Shown: positions 32,581 through 42,249 of the stretch, piece after piece | Position numbering within the stretch: the stretch's first letter is position 1 | Layout of the letters: each line of letters opens with the position of its first letter | NCBI RefSeq assembly: GCF_000939975.1 | Contig: NZ_LK391969.1 | Location: 186,001-250,000, forward strand | DNA: 64,000 nucleotides | DNA from: Pseudomonas saudimassiliensis | GTDB taxonomy: Bacteria > Pseudomonadota > Gammaproteobacteria > Pseudomonadales > Pseudomonadaceae | Reading direction: 5' to 3' | Program-made: the position numbers and the translations under genes | The notes under the pieces: model-generated | Databases searched by the model: none | What the model was told of the DNA's origin: nothing | Seen by the model: only the letters and a program-made list of their open reading frames with translations

Positions 32581-33680
32581 CCCAGGGTGACCACGTGCCC
32601 GTCGATCGGTGCGATACGACCGTTCACCAGGGTATCCACCAGTGGTTGCGCTGCTTCCAGGCCCTGGTGGGTTTCCAGTTTCAGCCACGGGGATTGGGCA
32701 TCGCTGACGCGCTTGATGAAGCTTAGCTGCGCCTCGTTGAAGCGGCGGGTTACCTCTGCCGGCCCCCAGTCAGCATTGCGCTTGCGGATCTGGTTCGGCG
32801 CAAAGTAGCTCTGCGGCTGCGGGCCGCGCAGCACCAGCTTCTGCTCGCTGATGTGATCCTGGCTATGGGCTGAGCCCGCATAGCAGTCGTGCATCAGGGC
32901 GTTGCCAAAATGCTCGTGTATCCGCTGGCGCAGCTCGGCGTTACCGGAAAAGTCCACGTACAGGGTCGGCACCGAAGCATCCAGTGATTCCAGCTGCTCA
33001 TAGGTGACGCTCCGGTCGTAGCAGCCGAGACCGTCGACATAGGCCTGGTTGGCGGCGGAGGTGATGCCTACCACTTCGATATCCTTGCCTTCGAGGCAGA
33101 ACACGGTGCCGAAGGCGGTCTTGCTGGAAGCGCTGGAAACCAATACGCGCTTGGCATCGAAGAAACGGTTGTCTTCCAGGTAGTCAGCGAGCATGAACGA
33201 GGTGATGAACAGCGGCCGCAGCAGCATCTGGTAATCTTCGTTTTCCGGGCGGTAGGCCGCGTCGGTGCGGGTGCGCTGGTACTGGTTGTAGGCCGAGGTC
33301 AGTTCCAGCCGATGGGCGCTGCCATCGTAGAAGCCGCGCTCGGTAACCCGTACCGGCTCGACCAGCAGATGGCTGGCGATCGGCCAATAACCGTAGAAGC
33401 GCTCACCGATCTCCAGGCCTTCCACCGTGGTTTCGATGACCTCGGCAAAACCCCAGGCCGGCATATGGCCCCAGCCCGCGTCACCGGTGGGGAAGAAGTT
33501 CCAGTAGCGCAGGTGCGGGGTGTCACCGAAGGCCGCGTAGGTGATGTTGTTGGTGGTCAGCGCCAGGCGGTCGATTTTCAGCAGTGCCTGGCCGGCTTGC
33601 AGTTCGCCGAGGGTTTGGGTGACGATGCGGGTACGCGCGAGGTCGCGCTTGTCGGTTTGCAGACTTTGGATCTGGGTCAT
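32577..33680 (-). CDS. DUF2855 family protein
   Basis: 367 residues. The N-terminal part (KIDRLALTTNNITYAAFGD, GWGHMPAWGFAEVIE) resembles the GroES-like half of medium-chain dehydrogenases, and VLVSSASSKTAFGT the start of a nucleotide-binding half. Together they match DUF2855, whose activity is unknown. It is divergent from a TetR gene, which probably regulates it. Confidence 0.88.
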   Translation of the reverse strand: MTQIQSLQTDKRDLARTRIVTQTLGELQAGQALLKIDRLALTTNNITYAAFGDTPHLRYWNFFPTGDAGWGHMPAWGFAEVIETTVEGLEIGERFYGYWPIASHLLVEPVRVTERGFYDGSAHRLELTSAYNQYQRTRTDAAYRPENEDYQMLLRPLFITSFMLADYLEDNRFFDAKRVLVSSASSKTAFGTVFCLEGKDIEVVGITSAANQAYVDGLGCYDRSVTYEQLESLDASVPTLYVDFSGNAELRQRIHEHFGNALMHDCYAGSAHSQDHISEQKLVLRGPQPQSYFAPNQIRKRNADWGPAEVTRRFNEAQLSFIKRVSDAQSPWLKLETHQGLEAAQPLVDTLVNGRIAPIDGHVVTLG

Positions 33681-33755
33681 GATGGGTTTCCATGGAAAGG
33701 TTCTGGCAGTACATAGACTCTATGCCAGCTTCACGCTGAACGGGTTCGGATAACA

Positions 33756-34397
33756 ATGGGCAGCAAAATCACCCCGGCACCCCGTGCCAAGCCACTGAAA
33801 CGCCCCACCCAGGCGCGGGCGCGCTTTACCGTACAGGCCATATTCGACACCTATGTTCGGATTTGGCAACGCGATGGTTGGGCTGGCCTGACCACGCGCG
33901 CGGTGGCGCTGGAGGCCGGTGTGGCGGTGGGCACCCTCTACGAGTACTTCCCGAGCAAGGAGGCGTTGCACTCGGCCTATGTGCGGCATTGCATGGAAAC
34001 CCTGATCAGCGCCGTGGATGAGCAGGCGGTGCAGGCCAGTGGGCTGGATTGGCAGCAGCGCGTGGCCAGGGCGGTAGGCCTGCTGTGTGGGTTGCAGGAG
34101 CTGTCCTGGTTCCACCCGGATATGCTGGCGCTGGAGCCGCGGGTGGCGGAGCAGAAGCACCAGCAACGCGCCTGGGCGGAATTTCTTGCGCTGTGGCGGC
34201 GGCTGTTCGACGCCTGCAATGACCTGCCAGTAAAGCCGGATGACCATCTCATCGAGGCGCTGCATCTGGCGGTGTGGGGCGGGCGACGTTATGCCATGCA
34301 GCTGCGTCTGGACGCTGCGCAGCTGCGGCAATGGGCGGCGGAAATGGAGACCATGTGCCTGGCCCGGCTGGCAAGCCTGAATCATTGCTCAGACTGA
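33756..34397 (+). CDS. TetR family transcriptional regulator
   Basis: 213 residues. The N-terminal HTH reads RFTVQAIFDTYVRIWQRDGW, LTTRAVALEAGVAVGTLYEYF, a textbook TetR domain. The ligand-binding half is helical and family-specific. It faces the DUF2855 gene across 75 bp and is its probable repressor. The 3' end overlaps the TauE-type gene on the other strand by 9 bp. Confidence 0.92.
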   Translation: MGSKITPAPRAKPLKRPTQARARFTVQAIFDTYVRIWQRDGWAGLTTRAVALEAGVAVGTLYEYFPSKEALHSAYVRHCMETLISAVDEQAVQASGLDWQQRVARAVGLLCGLQELSWFHPDMLALEPRVAEQKHQQRAWAEFLALWRRLFDACNDLPVKPDDHLIEALHLAVWGGRRYAMQLRLDAAQLRQWAAEMETMCLARLASLNHCSD

Positions 34398-35123
34398 CTG
34401 CACCGCCAGCAGCACGCCGGTGACCGCCAGCAGGGCGTAGACCGTCTGCCGGAAGCGCTGCTCGTTGACTCGGGGGTGCAGGTATTCGCCCACCACCACC
34501 CCAACCACCAGCAGCGGGAGAAACCACAGCAACTGCGGCCGGGCCGAGGCCAGTCGGTCCTGGACCAGCAGCAGGACACTGAGGCTGGTATTGAGCGTGA
34601 ACCAGACGCAGAGCAGGGTCGCGCGCAGGCGGAATTTATCCAGCGCAGTGCCGGCCATGGCATAGACCAGCAGCGGACCGCCGGAGGCAAACAGCCCGTG
34701 GGAGATACCGGCGGCCAGTATCAGCAGGCGGTTGAGCCACGCGGGGTGGGCGCGGGCCGGGGTACTGCACCGCAGTCGCCAGAGCTCCCGGCAGGCAAAC
34801 CAGATGATCAGCAGGCCCAGCAGCAGCTTCAGCACCTGGTCAGCCAGCCCGTTCTGCAGCAGGTAACCAACCAGGGTGCCGCCCAACATCAGCGGCAGGA
34901 TCACCTTGAGCAGGAGCGCACGGTCGAGGTGTTGGCGATTGCGCCAGGCGAGAAAGCCGCTCATCAGTACGTTCAGCGGTACCAGTACCGGCAGCAGCTC
35001 CGGCACGGGCAGTAGCAGGGCTCCCAGCGACAGGGCAATCACCAGACTGCCAAAGCCGGTGATCGCTTCGATCGTGTAGGCAATCAGCACAAACAGGCCA
35101 ATCCAGATCCAGGGATCGATCAT
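34389..35123 (-). CDS. TauE/SafE family permease
   Basis: 244 residues from ATG 35123; the ATGA overlap with the preceding dehydrogenase gene fixes the start. About eight helices; YTIEAITGFGSLVIALSLGA is the first TauE/SafE repeat and ISHGLFASGGPLLVYAMAG the second. The family exports sulfite, sulfoacetate or other organic anions across the inner membrane. It is the last gene of a four-gene operon, so its substrate is probably a product of that pathway. Confidence 0.9.
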   Translation of the reverse strand: MIDPWIWIGLFVLIAYTIEAITGFGSLVIALSLGALLLPVPELLPVLVPLNVLMSGFLAWRNRQHLDRALLLKVILPLMLGGTLVGYLLQNGLADQVLKLLLGLLIIWFACRELWRLRCSTPARAHPAWLNRLLILAAGISHGLFASGGPLLVYAMAGTALDKFRLRATLLCVWFTLNTSLSVLLLVQDRLASARPQLLWFLPLLVVGVVVGEYLHPRVNEQRFRQTVYALLAVTGVLLAVQSV

Positions 35124-36052
35124 CCCCGGCGCGCTCCGCTGCACTGGGCAAAGTAGTCCAGGGTCTCGGCAGAGGTCTTGCGCGGCGTATAACCGAACTC
35201 CTCCTTCAGGCGCCGGTTGCTCAGCACCGGGCGGTACTGCAGGAATTTCACCTGCGCGGGGCTGGTTGGCTTGCCCCGCCACTGGGCCAGCTGCAACCCA
35301 ATCTTCACTAACCACACCGGCAGCCGACGTACCGGCTTGTTCAGCCGGGCGGCAATCTCGGTCATGCTCAGCGCGCCGTCGCCGGCCATGTTGTAGATCC
35401 CGGTCCGGCTCTGGCGCAGCCCCAGCTCCATGGCGCTGATCACGTCCTGATCCCAGATGAATACGAAGGGCGAATCGCTGCCCTTGAGCGCCAGCAGGCG
35501 CGGTGCCATGAACAGCTCGGTGATCTGATTGCGGGTTTCCGCGCCGAGGACGGTACCGGGGCGCAAGACCAGCTGGCGCAGCGCTGGGTGACGCTGGCGA
35601 TAATCCGCCAGCAGTTCCTCGATCTGCCGTTTGTGATCCGAATAGGCAAATTCCGGATTGCCGCGCAGCGGGTCCTGTTCATCGATCCACGCCGGGTTAT
35701 CCGGGTGGTAACCGTAGGCAGCGCCGGAGCTGGTGATGGTCAGATGGCTGACACCGGACTTGAGACAGCACTCGAGCACGTTGCGGGTGCCGTTGACGTC
35801 GATATCGTAGTCCCGTTGCCGGTCCGGGGAGGCCTGCAGAATGGACGCCAGATGCACCACATGGGTGATGCTCTCGCATTGCAGCAGCTCGGCCAGCGCC
35901 GGGTCGCGGATATCCATTACCTGAATGGGAAACTGCACGTCATCCCGCGGATGCAGGTCAGTGCCCACGACATGCAGGTCCGCCGCGAGGCGATTACCCA
36001 ATTGATGGCCGATATACCCGGCGGCGCCGGTGATCAGAATGCGCGGGGTCAT
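35120..36052 (-). CDS. NAD-dependent epimerase/dehydratase family (extended SDR) protein
   Basis: 310 residues. ILITGAAGYIGHQLGNRLA binds NAD(P); VVHLASI, ITSSGAAYGYHPD and the YSDHK motif (Tyr and Lys active residues) complete the extended-SDR pattern. Middle gene of the operon, overlapping both neighbours by 4 bp. The reaction is probably oxidation or reduction of an alcohol, but the substrate is unknown. Confidence 0.9.
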   Translation of the reverse strand: MTPRILITGAAGYIGHQLGNRLAADLHVVGTDLHPRDDVQFPIQVMDIRDPALAELLQCESITHVVHLASILQASPDRQRDYDIDVNGTRNVLECCLKSGVSHLTITSSGAAYGYHPDNPAWIDEQDPLRGNPEFAYSDHKRQIEELLADYRQRHPALRQLVLRPGTVLGAETRNQITELFMAPRLLALKGSDSPFVFIWDQDVISAMELGLRQSRTGIYNMAGDGALSMTEIAARLNKPVRRLPVWLVKIGLQLAQWRGKPTSPAQVKFLQYRPVLSNRRLKEEFGYTPRKTSAETLDYFAQCSGARRG

Positions 36053-36987
36053 GCGAGTTGCTCCTTGAGCGCTGACCGGACCGCCGGGTCGTCAGCGGGC
36101 AGGGGTTTGCGGGCCCAGAACTGGGACAGGGTCAGGCCGCTGACCAGGTGCCAGACGCCCCAGAAGGCGGTGATCAGCAGCATGCCGCCGGCATCGGGGA
36201 AGAAGGTGAAGAGGATGACCAGCCCCAGCCCGGAGTTCTGGATGCCGACCTCCAGGGTCACGGCGCGGCGATCGCTCTCGACCAGCCGGCACAGCCGGGC
36301 CAGCCCGTAGCCCAGCAGCAGCGCCAGCAGGTTATGGACCACCACCAGCCAGAAGAAGCTATGAAAGCGCGCCAGGAACAGGTCGATATTGCGGCTGAAG
36401 GCGATGGCCACAAAGCCGAGAAATACCAGCAGGGACACAATGCGCAGGGGCTTTTCACTGCGGGTAACCAGCCCTGGAAAACGCCGCCCGGTAACCATGC
36501 CAACCGCCATCGGCAGCGCCAGTACCAGTATCACCAGTAATAGAACGCTGCTCGGCTCCAAGGTGATTTGCGTCAGGTATTCGCGGGTGTAGGGGTTGAG
36601 CCAGCCGTACAGGGCGAAGTTAAGCGGGGTCATGATGGTGGCGGCCAGGCTGGATACGGCAGTCATGCTGACCGACACTGCCAGATTGCCCCGCGCCATC
36701 CAGGTCATGACGTTGGAAAAGGCGCCACCGGGGCAGGCCGCGACCAGGATCATACCCAGCGCCAGTTCGGGATCGATGCGCAGCACCCAGGTGACCAGGC
36801 AGGTAGCCGCGGGCAGTAGCAAAAATTGCGCCACCATGCCCACGGCCGGTGCGACCGGGGCGCGGACAATGCGCTTGAAATCATCCAGACGCAGGGACAG
36901 GGACACACCGAACATCATGCAGGCCATGATGATATTCAGCAGCACCATGCTGCCCACATCGAACTGCATGGCAGGTGCGCCGTTCAT
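36049..36987 (-). CDS. Bile acid:sodium symporter family transporter
   Basis: 312 residues, nine to ten helices. MMFGVSLSLRLDDFKRI and ACPGGAFSNVMTWMARGN are the BASS-family signatures, and EVGIQNSGLGLVI is the second crossover segment. Family members import bile acids, steroids or other organic anions with sodium. Overlaps the monooxygenase gene by 4 bp, so the substrate may be taken up and then oxidised. Confidence 0.92.
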   Translation of the reverse strand: MNGAPAMQFDVGSMVLLNIIMACMMFGVSLSLRLDDFKRIVRAPVAPAVGMVAQFLLLPAATCLVTWVLRIDPELALGMILVAACPGGAFSNVMTWMARGNLAVSVSMTAVSSLAATIMTPLNFALYGWLNPYTREYLTQITLEPSSVLLLVILVLALPMAVGMVTGRRFPGLVTRSEKPLRIVSLLVFLGFVAIAFSRNIDLFLARFHSFFWLVVVHNLLALLLGYGLARLCRLVESDRRAVTLEVGIQNSGLGLVILFTFFPDAGGMLLITAFWGVWHLVSGLTLSQFWARKPLPADDPAVRSALKEQLA

Positions 36988-38312
36988 GGAGTCACCGCCG
37001 ACGTCGGTTGGTCAGCCGGCAGGTCCTGTTCCAGCTCGGTGATGTGCTGCTTGAGCGCGGCGAGATAAGCGTCCTTGTTCACGTAATAGGCCATGCGCGC
37101 CAGCCTGATGTACCGGTAGCCTCCGTCCAGACTCGCTCCGGCCCGCTGTTCGCGAATACGGTTGAAGGCGGCGGCAGAGGCTGTGCCGCTGCGCTGCTGG
37201 TGGATATACAGGGCGACCAGCCGGGCCTGCTGGTTGCGGCCCTCCCAGCCGAGGCCCGTGGCCTCGATCATGCCCATCATGAACAGGTTGTCGTAGCGCG
37301 GGTGAAAGACGTTCATGTACAGCTGCGGCGCGTCCCGCTCGGTCGGCCAGTTGAGGTGTTCCCGGGCGATGAAGGGGTAGTGCAGCTGGTAACCGGTGGC
37401 CAGCAGCATCAGGTCATATTCGCCGGCCTCGCCATCGGTGAACTGCACTGTGTTGCCGTCGATCCGGGCGATATCCCGCCGCGGGGTGATATCCCCATGC
37501 CCCAGGTGATGCAGGATCAGTGAATTGACCACCGGGTGCGATTCGTACATGCGGTAGTCCGGGTCCGGCAGGCTGTAGTCGGAGGGCTTGCCGATGATCA
37601 TGCGGATCATGGCCGCATCCAGGCGTTGCTTGAGCGCACGGGGCAGCTTGAGTTTGCCGCCGAGGGTGTCGATGGGCCGACCCTTGACGAATTTGGGCAG
37701 GAAGTAATAACCCCGGCGCAGGCTGATATCCACGCTGGCGGCATGGTGTACCGCATCCACGGCAATATCCGCCCCGGAATTGCCGCAACCGACCAGCAGC
37801 ACCCGTTTGCCCTTGAACAGCGTGGGGCTGCGGTAGTTGGCCGAGTGCAGCAGCTCGCCGGTGAACTCGCCGGGCAGCGCGGGCATGTTCGGCTGGTGCA
37901 GGGTGCCGTTGGCAATCAGCACGCCGTCGAAGCGGCGCCGCTGCTGCTCCCCAGCGCGTTCGGTGACTACTAACCAGCCGTTGCCATCGGGTGCCAGCTC
38001 GACCACGCAGGTACTGAACTCATAGTGCGCCCCCAGCTGGAAATGCGCGGCGTAATCCCGGAAGTAGCGGCGCATCTGGCTGTGGTGGGGGTAGGGCGCG
38101 ACCGCCTCGTCCATCGGGAATTCGGCAAACTCGGTCATGCGTTTGGAAGAGATCAGGTGCGCGCTGTCGTACATGGTGCTGTGGGGGTTATCGATATCCC
38201 ACAGCCCACCGACGTTGTCGTGCTGCTCGAAGCCGATGAAAGGAATGCCGAGTCTCTGCAGGTTGCGTGCGCAGGCCAGGCCCATGGGGCCGGCACCGAT
38301 GATGGCGTACAT
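36984..38312 (-). CDS. Flavin-containing monooxygenase
   Basis: 442 residues. FAD motif AIIGAGPMGLACARNL at the start, NADPH motif LLVGCGNSGADIA in the middle, and the FMO identifying motif FTGELLHSANY between them. These enzymes add oxygen to soft nucleophiles or, as Baeyer-Villiger enzymes, to ketones. First gene of the operon FMO-symporter-SDR-TauE, divergent from an AraC-type regulator about 100 bp away. Confidence 0.93.
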   Translation of the reverse strand: MYAIIGAGPMGLACARNLQRLGIPFIGFEQHDNVGGLWDIDNPHSTMYDSAHLISSKRMTEFAEFPMDEAVAPYPHHSQMRRYFRDYAAHFQLGAHYEFSTCVVELAPDGNGWLVVTERAGEQQRRRFDGVLIANGTLHQPNMPALPGEFTGELLHSANYRSPTLFKGKRVLLVGCGNSGADIAVDAVHHAASVDISLRRGYYFLPKFVKGRPIDTLGGKLKLPRALKQRLDAAMIRMIIGKPSDYSLPDPDYRMYESHPVVNSLILHHLGHGDITPRRDIARIDGNTVQFTDGEAGEYDLMLLATGYQLHYPFIAREHLNWPTERDAPQLYMNVFHPRYDNLFMMGMIEATGLGWEGRNQQARLVALYIHQQRSGTASAAAFNRIREQRAGASLDGGYRYIRLARMAYYVNKDAYLAALKQHITELEQDLPADQPTSAVTP

Positions 38313-38408
38313 AGGATGTCCGTTATCTTGTTGTTATGATCGCCAGTCTATGCCAAATGGTGGTGCGCGTATCGCACCAAACGGGACACGGAGCCGGCAA
38401 TTCAGGCC

Positions 38409-39389
38409 ATGCACGAAAGCAGTGAGCAGAGTGTCACCCCACGTTATAGCCAGGCCATCGTGCAGATGGCCGAGCGGCTGGGTATCGCCCTGCCAGACCA
38501 TCTGAGCACGAGACTGGACGGCCTGCAACGGGTGCCCATCCATTGGCAGGACGAGTTGTGGCAGGCGTTCTGTCAGGCCAGCCATGATCCGCTGATAGGT
38601 CTGCGCTTGGGGCTGGAGATTCAGGTGGGCCATCTGGACAGTCTCGGCATGTTGCTGGTGACCTGCGACACCCTGGGCGAAGCCCTCGAAGAGCTGGTGG
38701 AATATGCCCCGGTGATCAGTGACGGCGGCGCATTTCATATGCGCCGGGAAGCGGGACTGGTGCTTATCGATTACCGGCCGCGCTTCGAGGTGCGTCAGGC
38801 CGAGCGCGCCGAGGCGGCGCTGGGCAGCCTGCTCAATCTGACCCGCTGGGCCACTGGCGGGCGATTTCAGCCGGCCGGTATCTGGCTGCGCCATCAACCC
38901 CTGGACGCCCCGGAGCGTTATGCCGCCCTCGCCGGCTGCGCGGTGCATTTCGCTGCGGATCATTACCAGTTGGGATTATCAATAGAGCAACTGGCCTTGC
39001 CGCAGATCCAGGCCAACAGTGCGTTGCGTGATCACCTGCGGCAGCTGGCCGATCAGATGCTCGCCGAGGTTGGTCGCCAGAGTCTCTGCGCGGAAGTGGA
39101 GCAGTTGATCCGCACCCACCCACGCTGGGGCAAGGAGCGTATCGCGGCCCAGCTACAGATCAGTGGCCGCCACCTGCACCGCCGTCTGGCTGAAGACGGC
39201 CTGTCCTTCAAAACCCTGCGCGACAGCGTCCTGCAGACCATGGCCTGCCAGATGCTGGAGAGCGATCAACGTCTGGCGCAGATTGCCGAACAACTCGGGT
39301 TTTCCGATGAGAACGCCTTTACCCGGGCCTTTCGCCGTTGGCAGGGGGTGACGCCGGCGCGCTATCGGGAACGGGAGAGCGTTCGCTGA
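38409..39389 (+). CDS. AraC family transcriptional regulator
   Basis: 326 residues. The N-terminal 190 residues form the arabinose-binding-like domain of the OruR/ArgR branch (PLIGLRLGLEIQVGHLDSLG). The C-terminus carries two HTH motifs (RIAAQLQISGRHLHRRLAEDG and AQIAEQLGFSDENAFTRAF) ending in GVTPARYR. Divergent from the monooxygenase operon, which it probably activates in response to the pathway substrate. Confidence 0.93.
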   Translation: MHESSEQSVTPRYSQAIVQMAERLGIALPDHLSTRLDGLQRVPIHWQDELWQAFCQASHDPLIGLRLGLEIQVGHLDSLGMLLVTCDTLGEALEELVEYAPVISDGGAFHMRREAGLVLIDYRPRFEVRQAERAEAALGSLLNLTRWATGGRFQPAGIWLRHQPLDAPERYAALAGCAVHFAADHYQLGLSIEQLALPQIQANSALRDHLRQLADQMLAEVGRQSLCAEVEQLIRTHPRWGKERIAAQLQISGRHLHRRLAEDGLSFKTLRDSVLQTMACQMLESDQRLAQIAEQLGFSDENAFTRAFRRWQGVTPARYRERESVR

Positions 39390-39401
39390 ATCGTTTCACG
39401 C

Positions 39402-39989
39402 TCAGAGATCCAATTGCTGCTGGATACCCTCGCTTCGCTCCTTGGCGTTCAACGGCTCGCCGCGGCTCGGGTTGTAGGTGAGCTCGCCCCGGTCGATTCG
39501 GGCCGGGCGGGTGAAGGGATGTTCTTCAATATGCTTTTCGTCCTGGATATGCAGCACCTGCGTGCCGCCCACCATCAGCACATCGGACACCAGCGAGCGG
39601 TGGCAGCGCCACCAGAGCACTTCGGCGCACATCATGCTGGTGCGGCGGCGTAGTGCCAATTGCTGCAACCGCGCGAGGCCAGTGGCAAATTCGTCGGTGG
39701 CAGTATGGTCGGCATAACCGCGGAAGGAGGTGTTGCGCCAGGCCATGTTGACCGAGTCCGGTGCCGGTCGGCGCCGACCGCCCAGCTCGGTGATCAACTG
39801 GTAGTCGATGCCCGCCGCGTTCAGGCTGGCGCGCAGCGCTTCATGGCCGAATTGGGGCAGGCGGCGCGAGCCCGGAAAGCGCCTGACATCGGCTATGGCC
39901 TCGATGCGGTAATGTTGGAGCAGGGCGATGAACTCCTCGATCGAGCGGGTCGAGTGGCCGACGGTCCAGATGGTCTCTGCCTGGGCCAT
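39402..39989 (-). CDS. DUF488 family protein
   Basis: 195 residues from ATG 39989 (a GTG two codons earlier is possible). WTVGHSTRSIEEF at the start, ADVRRFPGSRRLPQF, and the cysteine-rich LMCAEVLWWRCHRSL are DUF488 landmarks. The family is cytoplasmic and of unknown activity. Convergent with the AraC gene. Confidence 0.92.
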   Translation of the reverse strand: MAQAETIWTVGHSTRSIEEFIALLQHYRIEAIADVRRFPGSRRLPQFGHEALRASLNAAGIDYQLITELGGRRRPAPDSVNMAWRNTSFRGYADHTATDEFATGLARLQQLALRRRTSMMCAEVLWWRCHRSLVSDVLMVGGTQVLHIQDEKHIEEHPFTRPARIDRGELTYNPSRGEPLNAKERSEGIQQQLDL

Positions 39990-40165
39990 GGTCACCTGAT
40001 CCGGGCCTTGAACTGCGGACGCATGATTTTCCTCCCTTGGGCTGTTATTGCTGTGACCAGCGCCAGGTGGGAAGGTTTGGCGAGATATGTCCGCCGCTGG
40101 CAGGGGGAAGGGCAGGGAGCTATCCTCATCAGTTGCAACGTTGGCATCGCACCGGGAGAGACGCT

Positions 40166-40603
40166 ATGGAAACCCAGCAATTGCACCGTGGCCGATTGAT
40201 CGACCATATCCAGCTGGTGGTGCGAGATCTGCCCGCCGCCGAGCGGTTCTACGGCGCCATTGCCGAGGTGTTGAATATCCCCATCGGTGGCAGCGGCGAT
40301 GGCTTCTTCTGGATTGACGAACTGGTGGTGTCGACGGCTGATTCCGAGGCGGCGCTGGGCGAGCTGACCGGGCGTCAGCATCTGGCTTTCCAGGCGCAGG
40401 ATCGCGCCATGGTCGATGCCCTTTACCACGCGGCGCTGGCCCACGGTGGACGGGACAACGGCGCTCCGGGCCTGCGTCCCTACCACCCCGACTACTACGC
40501 GGCCTTCATGTTGGACCCGGACGGGAACAACATCGAGGCGGTGTACCACGGTAAGGCCCAACGCAGTGCACCCTCGGTGCATATCACTTTTGATACAGAC
40601 TGA
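40166..40603 (+). CDS. VOC (glyoxalase-fold) family protein
   Basis: 145 residues from ATG 40166 (GGGAGA upstream; the frame is open 43 codons further without similarity). IDHIQLVVRDLPAAERFYGAI and FMLDPDGNNIEAVYHG are the two beta-alpha-beta modules of the vicinal oxygen chelate fold, with His and Glu metal ligands. Members include glyoxalase I, dioxygenases and antibiotic-resistance proteins; I cannot choose between them. Confidence 0.85.
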   Translation: METQQLHRGRLIDHIQLVVRDLPAAERFYGAIAEVLNIPIGGSGDGFFWIDELVVSTADSEAALGELTGRQHLAFQAQDRAMVDALYHAALAHGGRDNGAPGLRPYHPDYYAAFMLDPDGNNIEAVYHGKAQRSAPSVHITFDTD

Positions 40604-40618
40604 GGCCGGGCAAAGATC

Positions 40619-41023
40619 ATGCTGGTAACCATCTCCCGCTACAGCTTTCCCTATGAAGCCCACATAGCCCGCGCCCGGCTGGAGAGCGAAGGCATTCCGG
40701 CTTTCGTCGCCGACGAACACACCATCAACATGCAGTGGTTGTACTCCGACGCCATGGGTGGCGTGCGGCTGCAGGTGCCGGAGCCCTATGCCCAGGCGGC
40801 GCAGGCGATTCTGGCGGAGGATCGTGAGCCGGACCTGGTGGAACAGCAGGGCGAAGAGACGAGGACTTGCCCGCACTGCGGCAGTACCCATACGGAATAT
40901 CACCAGATCGGGCGGCGCTGGGCCTTCCTGGTGTTCATCGGTATCCACTTCCCGCTGTTCCCGGTGCAGGACGGAATCAGGTGCCGTGATTGCGGCAGGA
41001 TATCTGCCCAGTCCGATCTGTAA
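40619..41023 (+). CDS. DUF2007 domain protein with zinc ribbon
   Basis: 134 residues. LVTISRYSFPYEAHIARARLESEGIPAFVADE is a DUF2007 (PII-like signal-transducing fold) segment. A C-terminal pair, CPHC and CRDC, forms a zinc ribbon around a hydrophobic stretch (FLVFIGIHFPLFP). Function unknown. It begins 15 bp after the VOC gene and may share its transcript. Confidence 0.82.
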   Translation: MLVTISRYSFPYEAHIARARLESEGIPAFVADEHTINMQWLYSDAMGGVRLQVPEPYAQAAQAILAEDREPDLVEQQGEETRTCPHCGSTHTEYHQIGRRWAFLVFIGIHFPLFPVQDGIRCRDCGRISAQSDL

Positions 41024-41062
41024 TATATTGATCCCTCTCATTTTTCTGCGACAAGGATAGGC

Positions 41063-42244
41063 ATGGTCTCCACCCGGTTACGCTGGTCGCTGATCGTTCT
41101 GGCTGTTCTGCTGCTGGTTGCCTGGTTTGGCTGGCGCGCCTGGCAGGGGCCGGAAGTCTCGGGTTATCGCCTGGAAATGCGCCCCTTGGTACAGCGGGTG
41201 GTGGCCAGTGGCGAGGTGGATAGCCAGTCGCTGGCCCAGGTGGGCAGCGAGATCACCGGTGTGGTGAAGGCCCGGCATGTGCGTGAGGGTGACAGTGTCC
41301 AGGCCGGGGACCTGTTGTTGGAACTGCATGATGACGAACAGCAGGCACGGCTGCGCGAAGCCGAGGCGGCCCTGCAGCAATTGATCACCTCCCAACGGCC
41401 CCAGGCGCAGGCGGCGCTGCGCGAGGCGGAGAGTAACCTGGCGCAGGTAGTGCGGGAACGGCAGCGGCGTGACGAGCTGTTTGCGCGCCAACTGATCTCG
41501 GCCGAGCAACGTGAGCAGGCACGTCAGGCGGAGACCAGCGCCCGGGTTGCCCGTGACCGGACGCAGCTGGCAGCGGCCGCTGCCGCCCCCGGCGGCAGTG
41601 ATGAGCAGGTCTTGCAGCAGCGCCTGGCGGCCGCCCGCGCGGCGCTGGCACGCACGCAGATCCGTGCCCAGGTGGACGGCGTAGTGCAGGTGCGCGAGGT
41701 GGAGCCGGGGGATCTGGTGCAACCGGGCAGCGTCCTGCTGCAGATCGCCCGCACCGACAGCCAGGAGATCATCGTACCGCTGGATGAGAAGGATCTGGGC
41801 CCGGTGGCGGTGGGTCAGCCGGCGGTGATCATCGCCGATGCCTATCCCCTTGAACAGCTGAACGGCCAGGTCAGTTTTATCGCCCCGGCCATCGACACCA
41901 ACCGTGGCACCATCGATATCCATCTTGATCTGCACGAGCCGGCGGATTTCCTGCGCCAGGGTATGACCGTCTCGGTGGATATTCGCACCGGCAGTCGCGA
42001 TCAGGCGTTGGTGCTGACCAACGACGTATTGCGCAACCAGCAGGGCGAGCACGCCGAGGTGCTGCGTTGGACCGCCACGCGCCAGCTGGAGCGGGTGCCA
42101 GTACGACTGGGGCTGCGCGGCACCGGCCTGACCGAGGTGGTCGAGGGGGTTAGCGAGGGGGACGTGGTGGTCACCGATGAGGTCGCTGAAGGGCAGCGGG
42201 TACGGGTACGTATCGAGCCGATCTTTACTGGCGGGCGGGGTTAA
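41063..42244 (+). CDS. Periplasmic adaptor subunit of an ABC efflux system, MacA/HlyD-like
   Basis: 393 residues with one N-terminal membrane helix (about 8-25). Lipoyl-like half motifs (VVKARHVREGDSVQAGDLLLEL and QVDGVVQVREVEPGDLVQPG) flank a long coiled coil (about 90-190), and a beta-barrel domain follows. It links an inner-membrane ABC transporter to an outer-membrane channel or to its substrate. First gene of three, ending 5 bp before the permease start. Confidence 0.9.
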   Translation: MVSTRLRWSLIVLAVLLLVAWFGWRAWQGPEVSGYRLEMRPLVQRVVASGEVDSQSLAQVGSEITGVVKARHVREGDSVQAGDLLLELHDDEQQARLREAEAALQQLITSQRPQAQAALREAESNLAQVVRERQRRDELFARQLISAEQREQARQAETSARVARDRTQLAAAAAAPGGSDEQVLQQRLAAARAALARTQIRAQVDGVVQVREVEPGDLVQPGSVLLQIARTDSQEIIVPLDEKDLGPVAVGQPAVIIADAYPLEQLNGQVSFIAPAIDTNRGTIDIHLDLHEPADFLRQGMTVSVDIRTGSRDQALVLTNDVLRNQQGEHAEVLRWTATRQLERVPVRLGLRGTGLTEVVEGVSEGDVVVTDEVAEGQRVRVRIEPIFTGGRG

Positions 42245-42249
42245 GACCG

